A DNA stretch of 64,000 bases from Rhineura floridana. Taxonomy: Eukaryota; Chordata; Lepidosauria; Squamata; Rhineuridae. The notes under the pieces were generated by a model. That model saw only the letters and a list, made by a program, of their open reading frames with translations. It ran no database searches and had not been told where the DNA came from. Position 1 is the first letter of the stretch. Every line of letters begins with the position of its first letter. The translations under genes and the position numbers were made by a program. Below, one piece after another: positions 54,201 to 64,000 of the stretch. The DNA is taken from assembly GCF_030035675.1 (NCBI RefSeq), contig NC_084482.1:74127120-74191119 (forward strand), given 5' to 3'.

Positions 54201-56121
54201 GGGGAGAAATGTTAATTGTGTGCTTTGCAGTGGAGGTCCGGGTAGTGGTAACATAAGACCATCAAGTCCAGGGACTAAAATTTCCTAGCTGCATGACTGG
54301 GGAGTAAAACCTGGTAAACTCAATTGGGACTACTTCTGATAGAATTGCACAGTTATAATTTCATGTTATGACACATGGTCTCATAATGATACTGAAAATA
54401 AATGTGCCTCTTTGGCTGCAGTCTTATGCACACTTGCTTCAAAGAAAGCCCATCGAACTCAGAGGGGTTTCTAAATACAAGCAGCATGTCCCACATTCAG
54501 TTAACCCTGTGTATGCTGTTTGCTATTAATATGCTGTTACTCACTTAATTGAGTCATTCTCTGTAGAGTTGTGATGGAGACACAGATTTTCCATGCATGT
54601 ACATTTAATGGGATAGTCATCTCCCCCCCGCCACCTGCAGACAGAGGCTGTGCACTCAGCAACTGTCAGACATGTGGATAATGTAATAGCTGCAATGTTT
54701 CTCAGACTGGAGATGCAGAGATGGGGTAACAGCACCAATCTCTGCCTGCCTAGCAGGTACAGTATTAAAAGTACAGAGCTTCTGTCGGGGGAGGATAAAG
54801 TGACGATGCTAATGTTTAGCATTGTTTTCTTGTGGCTCAGATGGAGAAATCTGCTTCCTAGAATGGCCAGGTTCACCAGACAGCCACTCATTTCTGCTCC
54901 CAGTCTTCTTGCACATGGACACAAAAAAGGTTATTGGTTACTATTTATTTTGTTAACAAGGGACAGCAGGAACAGAGAGTTCTAACAAAGAGAAATGTAG
55001 GAGATGCTAGCTATAGCTGTTCTCTGGCCCAGAGGACTACTTAAGAGATGTGAACATTAACCATTTCACAGGTATTTGTGTGCAAGATTTTACATCTTCA
55101 TGTGCTCCTGATATATAGCATGTACAAAACACCTATGGAATCCAGAAAGATTCATGTGACAAATGTCAGAGGGGATCAGACTCAGCTGAGATTAGTACAA
55201 TTTTGTAGCTGTGGAGTCAGGCACTGCAGCTCTTCTCTGCCTGCCATACAAGTTCCCACCTTTTTTCCCTGCCTTCCTCTGCAAGACGCACATGGGACCC
55301 CAGGAGGACAGGTGGAATATGACATCTATTTGCTTCAGTGTAGCCTCTGTCATGGTTGAACTGGCCTGACCTGCTGTCAAAGATAATCCTACAGGAGCCT
55401 GGCCTAGGGAGGCATGACTCAGAGAAGCTTGAGTGGGATTTCTGTTTTGTGGGTGAATGTGCAAAGTATATCCCTTGAGAATGAGAGTGAATTCCTTATT
55501 GCTTCTAGCTGTCTAAATAGCAGCAAGAACAAAGGGCCCTTTTCTGTTTGAGCAAGGGTGGCATTGGGTGTAACACTAACCCTCTTGTCCCTTCTTGCAG
55601 TGTCTTCATTCCTGGCAAAGACCGAGCTGATTTGCACAACTGCATCAGCACGTGGTGCTGATGCCCACTGCCCTTCAGGTGAGATGCTTTGCTATGCTGA
55701 GAGAGGGGCAGTGACTGGGAGCAAATTAGAAGCATTGGCAATGAGGCCAAGAGGGCAAAGAGAGGATTTGCTCTGTGGGTAGAGAGGCTGAACACATTTC
55801 CATGGATCGCTGCTCGTTTTGTGTAGATATGGGTATTAAATATAAGCCAATACCTAGAGGAAGCTGGTTGGGCTTTTGAGCGTAGTCTTTATCAGAGCAC
55901 AATTGCAATGGTGCCTCATCATGTGGATATCCCCCACACCATGTTAAGCCACCTGTTGCCCTAACTTCTCTTTTCCACTCTCAGGTCACAAGGCCACTGG
56001 ATGCGCCTGTGGAATGGCTTGTGGCTCCTGGGATATCCGTGGAGAAACTTCTTGCCACTGCCAGTGTGCCAAGATAGACTGGACCTCTGCTCGGTGCTGC
56101 AGAGTGGGTATTGTCGGCTGA
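51248..56121 (+). CDS. RETN: Resistin-like secreted protein, copy 2
   Basis: Coding exons 51248-51380, 55601-55678 and 55985-56121, identical in splice sites and phase to copy 1. The 115-residue product has the signal peptide (residues 1-20), trimerisation helix with Cys23 and Cys27, and the complete ten-cysteine domain (56-109). The only coding change I see is codon 43, GCC (Ala) against GTC (Val) in copy 1, at the end of the helix; the cysteine-rich domain is unchanged. Promoter, exon 1 and poly-A signals are also conserved, so both genes should be functional. Secretion and oligomer formation follow from the family; function in this animal is unknown. Heteromers of the two products are likely if they are co-expressed. 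Confidence 0.93.
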
Positions 56122-56160
56122 TGGTACCTTAGCTGCCTGTTGGCTCCAGCTTCAAGGCTC

Positions 56161-56244
56161 AATAAACATGCATCTATAATCTTCTGAACAGTCTAGTGCT
56201 TGAGTCTTTTCTTTGCTCCAGCTCAATAAACGAAGCTCAATAAA
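56161..56244 (+). terminator. Resistin copy 2 poly-A signals
   Basis: AATAAA at about 56161, 56225 and 56239, as in copy 1. Confidence 0.7.
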
Positions 56245-56562
56245 CATGCATGTATAATTTTCTGAACAGTCTCTAGTGCTTTTCTTTGTACCTCTCTGGA
56301 GTAGCAGCTGTCTAAAGATAAGAAACTAGGAACACAGGCAGCTGTGAATTATAAGAACAGTCCATCAGCGTCAGTATTGTCTACATTGATCGGCAGCAGC
56401 TTTTTCCAGGGTTTCAGGCAGGGAGTCTTATCCAGTCCTGCCTCAAGATGTTGGGGATTGTGTAAGGAAGGATGCTTGACCTTTTCTTTTCTTTGGTTCA
56501 TTTCAGTGGACCTAGGCATACTGTCTTGCTTGTGTTGCAATATGGGAAATAGCCCTTCATCA

Positions 56563-56690
56563 CCTGTTGGCTCCAGCTTCAAGGCTCAATAAACATGCAT
56601 CTATAATTTTCTGAACAGTCTAGTGCTTGAGTCTTTTCTTTGCACTTTTCTGGAGTGGCAGCTATTTAAAGATGAGCAATTGGGGACACT
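56563..56690 (+). pseudogene. RETN: Orphan resistin 3' UTR (third gene copy)
   Basis: CCTGTTGGCTCCAGCTTCAA through ATAAACATGCATCTATAATT repeats the DNA that follows the stop codon of the intact genes (22302 onwards). It then continues TTCTGGAGTGGCAGCTATTT, like 22460-22490. It lacks the local AATAAA duplication of the intact copies, so it is an older version. No coding exon precedes it; it is joined directly to the end of block 2. Confidence 0.8.
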
Positions 56691-56852
56691 GGAAGCTTCC
56701 TTATACTAAATTAGATCAACAGTCCATTCAGCTCAGTATTTTCTACCTTGACTGGCAGCAGCCTATCCTGCCTGGAGATGCTAGGGATTGAACCTGGGAC
56801 CTTGCGCATGCAAGGCAGATGCTCTAACCACTGAGCTACGGCCCTTCCCTTG
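56690..56852 (-). repeat. tRNA-derived SINE
   Basis: The minus strand starts GCCGTAGCTCAGTGGTTAGA (A box) then AGGTCCCAGGTTCAATCCCT (B box), body AGCATCTCCAGGCAGGATAG, ending AGTATAAGGAAGCTTCC. The head looks like an intact tRNA promoter, but the acceptor stem is not closed, so it is a SINE and not a tRNA gene. Confidence 0.88.
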
Positions 56853-56970
56853 CAGATTGCTGAGCCGTGAGTCGATGCTGCCTCTCCAAACTGTCCACAG
56901 TCTTTGACTCTCCATTGTTTATTTAGGCCCCTGCTGCTTGATTCTTAAACTTTTTTCAGTACCAAAGTAT

Positions 56971-57527
56971 TGTTATGAGCATGGGGGGTTGGGATGGATG
57001 ATTTCTGTGGGTCCCCTTTCCAGCCTCTGATTTGGAATCCTGTGCCTTGGAATGAGGAACTCTCTGCTGGTCAAATGAGTCTTTTGTTAACCAAATAGAT
57101 TGGCCAGGTAAGATAATGGGCCAATCAGTTGCCTAGCAATGGTGAATGGGCCAGGAAGACCCCTTTTGTCATTTAAACTCTACAGGAGAGCCTTCCCCCC
57201 ACTCCTGGGAGCTAGCAGAAGTGTGCTTGCAGTTTTAGTGTGGCTAGAGAATTGCTGGGAACTGGAAGGAGGCAGAGAGACTAGCTCTCTGCACCATGGC
57301 ATTTTGGGGTGCCTCCTGCAACCCAGATGGAAAAGCTGGCTATTAGACTGCTGATGCATTGAACCCCTCCATTCTGAAGCTCAGGTTGGAATGTGTGTAA
57401 ATAAACAAACCATATTTCATAAAGACAGCAGTCTCCGCCTACCTTCTTCCCAAAGGAAACCAAACCCTGGAGAGGCACAGGGACTCCCGAAATCTCACCG
57501 CTTGGAGATTGGGGGAGGCACGCAACA
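56971..57527 (+). mobile_element. Solo LTR (class I ERV-like)
   Basis: 557 bases, TGTTATGAGC...CACGCAACA, with an exact 4-bp duplication GTAT on both sides. AATAAA at about 57400 precedes the U5-like part. No internal region. Same family as 48112-48661, opposite orientation. Fossil. Confidence 0.75.
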
Positions 57528-57602
57528 GTATATATTGTATTAGGGGAGGGAGAAAGATGTAAGAGTCAGTAGCGGTTGGTGAATCAGAATGGGGTGTGGC
57601 TA

Positions 57603-57790
57603 CACTGTTTACCAGGCTTCCCAATGTCTAGGTTGCTGCCAGTTACTGAGGGGGAGGGGGGATGTGTTGGGGAGGTTGCCTGCTGCTCCCTCTGTTGTTC
57701 CTGCATCCTGCTGGCCTCTTCATCCCTTGCCTCTCCCCCCTCTCAGTAACTGGCAGCAACCCCAGCACTGGGATGCCAGGTAAGCAGTGA
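57603..57790. repeat. Foldback MITE
   Basis: CACTGTTTACCAGGCTTCCC ... GGTTGCTGCCAGTTACTGA (57603-57649) returns as TCAGTAACTGGCAGCAACC ... GGATGCCAGGTAAGCAGTG (57744-57790). The inner 19 bases pair perfectly and the outer arms at about 75-80%. The loop of about 95 bases is not coding. Confidence 0.8.
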
Positions 57791-58454
57791 AGCCCCCTGC
57801 CTTGCCGATCTCTACTGGTAAGAGGTTTGTTTAGTGTCACAAACACCTCTAGATGCAGCATAACCTGAACACACGCATCAAACCTCACTGTAGTTAGGCT
57901 GATCTTTATGCACAAATACTGTGCAGGGAGATGGAATGTCAAATGCAAAAAATCTGGGATATGCTACCTATGATGTGATATAGGAGGGCCTGGGATTGAT
58001 TCTCACATCCGCCTCCCCAACTGCTCTATGTGCTTTGCCTATCTTTTTTTACACCCATAGGATCTCCAAAATAATGATGAATTCCACTCATTTTGAGACT
58101 GGGAGACACAAGAGATGTGTCTTTCTTTTATCCCAAATATCTGGAAGCTGTTACCTCAGGTTATCAGAATTATCGCTTCAGAAATAAATTAAGAACCTGT
58201 TTTGTCCTGGAAAAACTGGATGCAGCCACCCATTTCTACACAATAATTAGAGCCCTCTTCTTACCTTATGACGAATATGTGTGTGGGGAGTGGGATTGTG
58301 CCCAATTTCCTTGCTCTTGCTTTCTATTATGCCCCATCAGCATAACTTGTGAAAGAGCACATACATTTACAAAGTGTATATGCACTAGGAGACCCTGCCT
58401 TTCCTTTTGGCCCTGACTGTATGGGCAGCCTATATGTGGACAGTTTTTATGGTG
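57791..58454. other. Unassigned DNA
   Basis: No gene or known repeat recognised. Confidence 0.4.
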
Positions 58455-58600
58455 TAAGTCAGGGGTAATCAACAAGGTGCCCTCCAGCTGCTGTGGACTA
58501 AAACTCCCAGAATCTCCAACTATTGGCCATGCTGTCTTAGGTTGATGGAACTTATAGCTCACAACTTTTAGAGGTCACCATGTTGGCTACTCCATAGGGT
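58455..58600. repeat. Palindromic hAT-like MITE
   Basis: AGTCAGGGGTAATCAACAAG ... AACTCCCAGAATCTCCAAC ... GTTGGCTACTCC; decayed inverted ends. Confidence 0.55.
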
Positions 58601-58834
58601 CATTTTTTCACAAATTATGCTGAACATGAATATGGGTAGAAAGTGAGATCAGCAATCATAATCTAATTCCCCTCTCTGTACCTGCTTATTGTAATGTGTG
58701 ACAAAGACTTGGGAACAGACTAATGTGGTAGAATTCTGGACTGTACTATTTCATATTGCATCTGGAGAAAGGTGTGTGTCATATTTTCAGTGTTTTCCCA
58801 CCTGAAAGGCTTCCTCCCTCTTATACTCTAGTAC

Positions 58835-58975
58835 AGCCTTTCCCAACCAGTGTGCCTCCAGATGTTGTTGAACCACAACTCCCATCAGCCTCAGTCAGCA
58901 TTGCCAATGGTCAGGAAAGATAGGAGTTGTGGTCCAACAACATCTGGAGGCACACTGGTAGGGAAAGGCTGCTCT
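58835..58975. repeat. Palindromic hAT-like MITE, well preserved
   Basis: CCTTTCCCAACCAGTGTGCC at the start and GGCACACTGGTAGGGAAAGG at the end. The arms continue through CTCCAGATGTTGTTG and CAACAACATCTGGAG, so almost the whole element is one palindrome. No coding potential. Confidence 0.85.
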
Positions 58976-59124
58976 AGTACATCACAGAGAAGGCTATGTT
59001 CAGTCTTTCTCCTTGATGTGCTTCTTTTCTATGGGCAAAGAGCTTTTCAGTTAAAAAATACGACTATACAAAAATATGACCGGTGATGGTTGCAAGTCTG
59101 ATATAGTACAGAATCCTACACAAG

Positions 59125-59152
59125 CACACACACGCACACACACACGTCCATT
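59125..59152. repeat. (CA)n microsatellite
   Basis: CACACACACGCACACACACAC, directly before an ATTC run at the end of the minus-strand LINE. Confidence 0.9.
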
Positions 59153-59154
59153 CA

Positions 59155-60175
59155 TTCATTGGTGATCACTCGTGGCCAAGTAAGATTGTCTTCCAAGATA
59201 ACGTTCCATAAGTGACTGTGGAGGCCAATTCTGGATCCACACAGCCTCCCACAGTGAGGACATAGGTTTCCAGATGGAAGATGGTTGCGATGAGGATTTC
59301 TTTGATGTGCCTTCCGCTTGGCTCATTTGTTCTGTTAGCCCTGTATTTGTGTTTCTTCGAACTCCACAGCACCTTTGATAATATCCGTCCTCCATTTGGG
59401 ACGTTCATGGGCCAAGACTTCCCAGTTCTCGATGTTCATGTTACATTTTTTTAGATTCGCTTTAAGAACATCTTTAAACCTCTTTTGCTGTTCACCGATA
59501 TTCTGTTTTCCATCCTTAAGTTGGGAGTAAAGTAGCTGCTTTGGAAGACGGTGATCAGGCATTTGAACAACATGGCCAGTCCAGTGAAGTTGATATTGAA
59601 GGATCATTGTTTCAACACTGGTAGTCTTTGCTTCTTCCAAAATGCTTACATTAGTCCGTCTGTCTTCCCAAGTAATTTGCAGAATTTTTCGGAGGCAGCA
59701 TTGGTGGAATCTTTCAAGAAGCTGCGAGTGGCGTTTATAGATGGTCCATGTTTCACAGGCATACAGTAAGGTCGGTAGTACAATGGCTTTGTAAATAAGC
59801 ATTTTGGTCTCCCTGCGAATATTCCAATCCTTGAACACTCTACGCTTCATTCAGGAGAATGCGGCACTTGCAGAGCTCAGACGATGTTGAATTTGAGCAT
59901 CGATGTCAGCTTTTACAGAGAGATGGCTGCCGAGATGGGGAAGTGATCAACGTTCTCCAGCATCACACCATTAAGCTGGATTGATGGTGCTACAGAGGGA
60001 CTATTTCTCACTTGTTGATGAAGCACTTTGGTTTTTTTAATATTAAGTGAGAGCCCAAGCTTTCCATATGCTTCTGCAAAGACATTTAGGATAGTTTGAA
60101 GATCTTTCTCTGAATGTGGGGAGACTACATTATCATCGGCATATTGAAGTTCCATGACAGAGGTTGACATTACCA
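59155..60175 (-). mobile_element. Non-LTR retrotransposon 3' half, clade unassigned
   Basis: The minus strand first shows RT motif C and following (MELQYADDNVVSPHSEKDLQ, LSLNIKKTKVLHQ; about 60175-59930). After a frameshift near 59870 comes the post-RT part (59850-59335: VLPTLLYACETWTIYKRH, RFHQCCLRKILQITWEDR, TGHVVQMPDHRLPKQLLY). The order and motifs are those of an APE-type LINE. The C-terminal 'ETWTIYKRH...CLRKIL' block differs from both BovB and L2 here. It ends in ATGAATGAATGA. I cannot place the clade. Confidence 0.75.
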
Positions 60176-60189
60176 GCTGTGCCTGATAC

Positions 60190-63100
60190 TGTTCCACCTG
60201 TCCCTTCTTTGGAGGGGATATATAAGCCGGCAGGCTGACGGGGCTTGGGAGACCCACTGCCTGCAAGGGAAGAGGACCATCACCGCCAAGGCAGGGAGAG
60301 CCATCTGCCTGCTTTGCTGCTGCTGCTGCTTGGCCAACATCTCTGCTGTCTCCTTCTTGGGCTCCTGCTCTGCACGTGGGCACCTTGCAGGACCAGGCCC
60401 CAGCTGTCTGGATCTCTGTTGCGGTCGTTGGCCTGGATAGGGTTGCTGTCGCTCGGGAGAGGACGCTAATACCATCACTGTGCTGCTGCTATCATCTGCT
60501 GCTGCCATCTGCTGCCTGCTTCTATCAGCTGCTGCGGTCGATTGCTGTGTGCTATTGTCACCTGCTATTGTCATCTGTCGCTTGCCTAGAACCGTTGTGG
60601 ATGCTGTTGCTGCGGCTGCTATTGCCTTGACCTGAGTGTGGACGTTGCCATCACTACTGGCACTTTATTATTTTAATGTTGTTGTGTTGTATGAGTGAAG
60701 ATTGTGTGTGTGTATGTCGTGTGTGTGTGTGAATTTAGTGTGTATTGGTGTGAATGTGCATTGTGTGAGTGTCTGTGACTTGGTGTGTGTGTATATGTGA
60801 GTTTTATTTGTTTTAATATGTGCCTGGGAGAGAGTATTATACATCGACCAGGGAGACTTTCGGGGGCCCCAATTAGCGTAGTGACGGGTAATGGGAGGTA
60901 TGGCGTTGTGAGGAGAACGTGCCAGATAAGGGGAACTCGTCCCAGACAAGTAGTGTCTGTGACTTGTTCCGGTTCTCCTCACATCCCCAGGACTGATGGT
61001 TGTTCTATCAGTCAGCCTTCGGATCTCCATGTGCTGTTGTTAAACGCCAGGTCGGTTCACATAAGATCTCCCTTGTCCATGATTTAATTGTGGACGAGGC
61101 TGCCGACCTGGCGTGTATAACTGAGACCTGGGTGGGCGATCAGGGAGGCGTTGCTCTTTCCCAGCTCTGCCCACCTGGGTATGCGGTTCAGCATCATGGT
61201 AGAACCGAAGGATGGGGAGGTGGGGTTGCTGTGGTCTATAGGAGTTCTTTCTCACTCACCAAGCACCCTGTCCAGGTGACGACTGGTTTAGAGTGTCTCC
61301 ACCTTGTGTTGGGCCAGAGAGACAGACTGGGAATTTTGTTGGTGTACCGCCCGCCCTGCTGCCCAACAAATTCCCTAACTGAGCTGACAGAGGTAGTCTC
61401 GGAGGTACTGTTGCAGTCCCCTAGACTTTTGGTACTCGGGGACTTCAACGTCCATGCCGAGACTGCTTTATCTGGGGCGGCTCAGGACTTCATGGCCTCC
61501 ATGACAACCATGGGGCTGTCTCAGGTTGTTACCGGCCCAACGCATGTGTCGGGACATACTCTTGATTTGATCTTCGCCACTGGGCATGGAGATGGTGATC
61601 TGGTGGTTGGGGATTTGTCATCTACCCCATTGTCATGGACAGATCACCACTTGCTGAAGTTTAGGCTCACAGCGACCCTTTCCCTCTGCAAGGGTGGGGG
61701 ACCTATTAAATTGGTCCGCCCCCGGAAACTAATGGATCCTGAGGGTTTCCAAAGGGCTCTGGGGGATTTTCCGACTGAGAAGACTGGTGCTCCTGTCGAA
61801 GCCCTGGTTGGATTGTGGAATACGGAGCTGACCCGGGCGGTTGACACGATCGCTCCCATGCGCCCCCTCCTATGTAGAGCTCATACAGCTCCATGGTATA
61901 CCGTGGAGCTGAGAGTGATGAAGCAAGAGAGGAGGAGGCTTGAGTGCAGATGGAGGCGGACTCCTGACGAATGCAATTATGCTTTGGTAAGTGCTTCTTC
62001 TAAGCGGTATATAGCAGCGGTGAGGGCAGCTAAAAAGAGATATTTTGCTGCCACAATTAAGGCATCTCTCTCCCGCCCAGCGGAGCTCTTTAAAATTGTA
62101 CGAGGGCTTTTACATTCTGGCCCTCGGGATATTATGGATTCATCTGTAGCCCGCTGTGATGAGTTCGTGAGGCACTTCCAGGATAAGATCGCATGCATTC
62201 GCCGGGACTTAGACTCCAATGTTATGACAGTGAGTTCCAACGAAGCATCCAGAACGCGGTCTTGTCCTTATTTATTGGATGAGTTTCAGTCTGTACAGCT
62301 TGAGGATGTTGACAAGATCCTTGGACTGGTGCGGGCGACCACATCTGTTCTGGACCCTTGCCCCTGTTGGCTGGTGAAAGCTGGCAGGACCGGAACCGCC
62401 GGCTGGGCCAAGGAGATAATAAACGCCTCTTTGAGAGAGGGAGTGGTCCCTGACTGCCTAAAAGAGGCGGTAGTGAGACCACTCCTGAAGAAATCCTCTT
62501 TGGCCCAGATAACCTGAACAACTATAGACCTGTGGCGAATGTTCCGTTCTTGGGCAAGGTACTGGAACGGGTGGTTGCCGGCCAGCTCCAGGGGCTCTTG
62601 GATGACACTGATTATCTTGATCCATTTCAATCCGGTTTTAGGCCCGGTTTTGGCACTGAAACAGCCTTGGTCGCCCTGTACGATGACCTTTGTCGGGAGA
62701 GGGACAGGGGGAGTGTGACTCTGTTGATTCTCGTTGATCTCTCAGCTGCTTTTGATACCATCGACCATGGTATCCTTCTGGGAAGACTCACGGAGTTGGG
62801 AGTTGGGGGTACTGCTTGGCAGTGGCTCTGCTCCTACTTGGTAGGTCGCCACCAGAAGGTAGTGCTTGGGGAACATTGCTCGATACCCTGGACTCTCCAT
62901 TGTGGAGTCCCGCAGGGATCGGTACTGTCCCCCATGCTTTTCAACATCTACATGGAGCCGCTGGGTGCGGTCATCAGGAGTTTTGGGCTGCGTTGTCATC
63001 AGTACGCTGATGACACGCAGCTCTATTTCTCCTTTTCATCCTCCTCAGGTGAGGCTGTTAACGTGCTAAACCATTGCCTGACCGCGATAATGGACTGGAT

Positions 63101-63998
63101 GGGAGCTAACAGACTGAAGCTCAATCCAGACAAGACTGAGACGCTGTTGGTGAGTGCCTTCTCTGCTCAGATGGTGGATGTTCATCCTGTTCTTGATGGG
63201 GTTACACTCCCCTTGAAGGAACAGGTTCGTAGCTTGGGAGTTCTTTTCGATCCTTCCCTGTCTCTTGAGGCCCAGGTGGCCTCGGTGGCACGGAATGCTT
63301 TTTACCATCTTTGATTGGTAGCCCAGCTACGTCCCTATCTGGACAGTGACGACCTCGCTTCAGTTGTTCATGCTCTGGTAACTTCTAGATTGGACTACTG
63401 CAACGCGCTCTACGTGGGGCTGCCCTTGAAGACTGTTCGGAAACTACAGCTAGTCCAGAATGCAGCGGCCAGATTGTTGACGCGGACCAGAAGGTCCGCT
63501 CATATAACACCTGTTCTGGCCCGTCTGCACTGGCTTCCTATTTGTTTCCAGGCTAGATTCAAAGTGCTGGTTTTGACCTATAAAGCCCTACACGGCATGG
63601 GACCGCAATACCTGGTGGAACGCCTCTCCCAATATGAACCTACCCGTACACTATGCTCAACATCTAAGGCCCTCCTCCGAGTACCATCCCATCGAGAGGC
63701 TCGGAGGGTGATGACTAGAACCAGGGCCTTTTCAGTAGTGGCCCCCGAACTGTGGAACAGTCTCCCTGATGAGGTGCGCCTGGCGCCGACGCTACTATCT
63801 TTTCGGTGCCAGGTGAAAACCTTTTTATACTCCCAGGCATTTTAAAGTGTATTTTAAACAGCATTTCCGTATTTTGGATGTTGTTTGGTTCGTTATTGTT
63901 TTTTTTTTTGTATTTTTTGTATTTATATATTGTGCTTGTTTTTATCTTTTTGTACACCACCCAGAGAGCCTTCGGGCTTAGGGCGGTATATAAATTAA
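60190..63998 (+). mobile_element. L2 LINE, nearly full length
   Basis: GC-rich 5' region (60190-60660) beginning GAGGGGATATATAAGCCGGC, with TG-rich simple repeats at 60700-60800, then pol and a 3' UTR with GAGAGCCTTCGGGCTTAGGGC-type tail at the window edge. Full 5' ends are rare among LINE copies. The tail's tandem repeat lies beyond the window. Confidence 0.88.
60950..63845 (+). pseudogene. L2 endonuclease-reverse transcriptase, lightly broken
   Basis: Endonuclease: LLNARSVHIRSP, DLACITETWVG (catalytic E), GWGGGVAVVYRSS, LVLGDFNVHAE (D/N), HTLDLIFATG, SWTDHHLLKF (H). RT: NVPFLGKVLERVVAGQL, LVDLSAAFDTIDHGILL (motif A), CGVPQGSVLSPMLFNIY (motif B), CHQYADDTQLYFS (YADD intact). C-terminal block: LDYCNALYVGLPLK, HITPVLARLHWLP, ELWNSLPDEVRLAP. 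Frameshifts lie at about 61075 and about 62510, and a TGA at 63312-63314. With only about three lesions over nearly 1,000 codons, the copy is young but inactive as it stands. The enzyme would nick target DNA and copy L2 RNA. Confidence 0.85.
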
Positions 63999-64000
63999 AC

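Larger units (their letters stand above)
48868..56565 (+). repeat. Young segmental duplication, copy 2 (resistin gene)
   Basis: Partner of 15037-22732 with offset 33831-33833. The left side continues naturally into older flank. The right side stops at CATCACCT and joins, through shared CCT, a resistin 3' UTR piece. The nested intronic repeats of copy 1 are all here: L2 50283-50712, hAT piece 52013-52493, minisatellite 52528-52983, MITE 53842-54157 and SINE remnant 56343-56458. Confidence 0.9.

Noticed and set aside
56690-56852. tRNA gene on the minus strand
   Set aside because: The head is tRNA-like, but the fold does not close and the body is that of a dispersed SINE also seen at 4700 and 29745.
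60170-60630. Gln/Ala- and Leu-rich frames on both strands
   Set aside because: CTG/CAG-rich L2 5' region; compositional open frames only.
1-64000. CRISPR array, integron, prophage or toxin-antitoxin system
   Set aside because: No direct-repeat/spacer arrays and no prokaryotic gene organisation; all repeats are eukaryotic element types.

Overview
The window looks like accessory chromosomal DNA from a squamate reptile, probably a lizard. Evidence: spliced vertebrate-type genes with GT/AG introns; a mix of CR1, L2, BovB/RTE and L1-type LINEs; tRNA-derived 'Sauria'-type SINEs with a BovB-like tail; a 5S-rRNA-derived SINE; and many palindromic hAT-like MITEs. No bacterial-style operons, CRISPR arrays or plasmid features are present. 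The species cannot be named from the sequence.

The only genes I can assign with confidence are two copies of a resistin (RETN/RELM family) gene, both on the + strand: coding 17416-22288 and 51248-56121. Each has a TATA promoter, a non-coding first exon and three coding exons that give a 115-residue secreted precursor. The ten-cysteine resistin spacing C-X11-C-X8-C-X-C-X3-C-X10-C-X-C-X-C-X9-CC is exact. They lie in a 7.7-kb block (15037-22732 and 48868-56565) of roughly 99.7% identity by eye; I saw one amino-acid difference (Val43/Ala43). Older debris surrounds them: an orphan promoter plus exon 1 and intron 1 from a diverged copy (about 12420-15028), an orphan 3' UTR abutting the second copy (56563-56690), and an older duplication of the upstream flank (about 6557-15028 against 44508-48867). 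This is a resistin cluster shaped by repeated unequal exchange.

Layout. 0.4-1.4 kb: CpG island with a possible first exon of an unidentified gene. 3-6.5 kb: hAT-like DNA transposon copies. 6.5-15 kb: old duplicate flank with LINE, SINE and MITE insertions and an ORF1-only L1-like element (10327-12403). 15-22.7 kb: resistin copy 1. 23.8-28.2 kb: a DNA transposon with 8-bp target duplications and matching termini, itself invaded by LINEs. 29-32 kb: another copy of that family. 32.4-34.5 kb: 5'-truncated CR1 with a long open reverse-transcriptase frame. 34.7-42.2 kb: a dead BovB LINE holding an ORF1-only L1-like element, a fossil Ty3-type LTR retrotransposon and a 5S-SINE. 42.2-48.9 kb: CR1 tail, a local tandem duplication, the second old flank and solo LTRs. 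48.9-56.6 kb: resistin copy 2. 56.7-60.2 kb: SINE, solo LTR, MITEs and an unassigned LINE. 60.2-64 kb: a nearly full-length L2.

The most unusual items are the twin resistin genes with orphan promoter and orphan 3' UTR, and the two roughly 2-kb L1-like elements that keep an intact ORF1, lack ORF2, and still have poly-A tails and 17-18-bp target duplications, which suggests a squamate analogue of mammalian HAL1.
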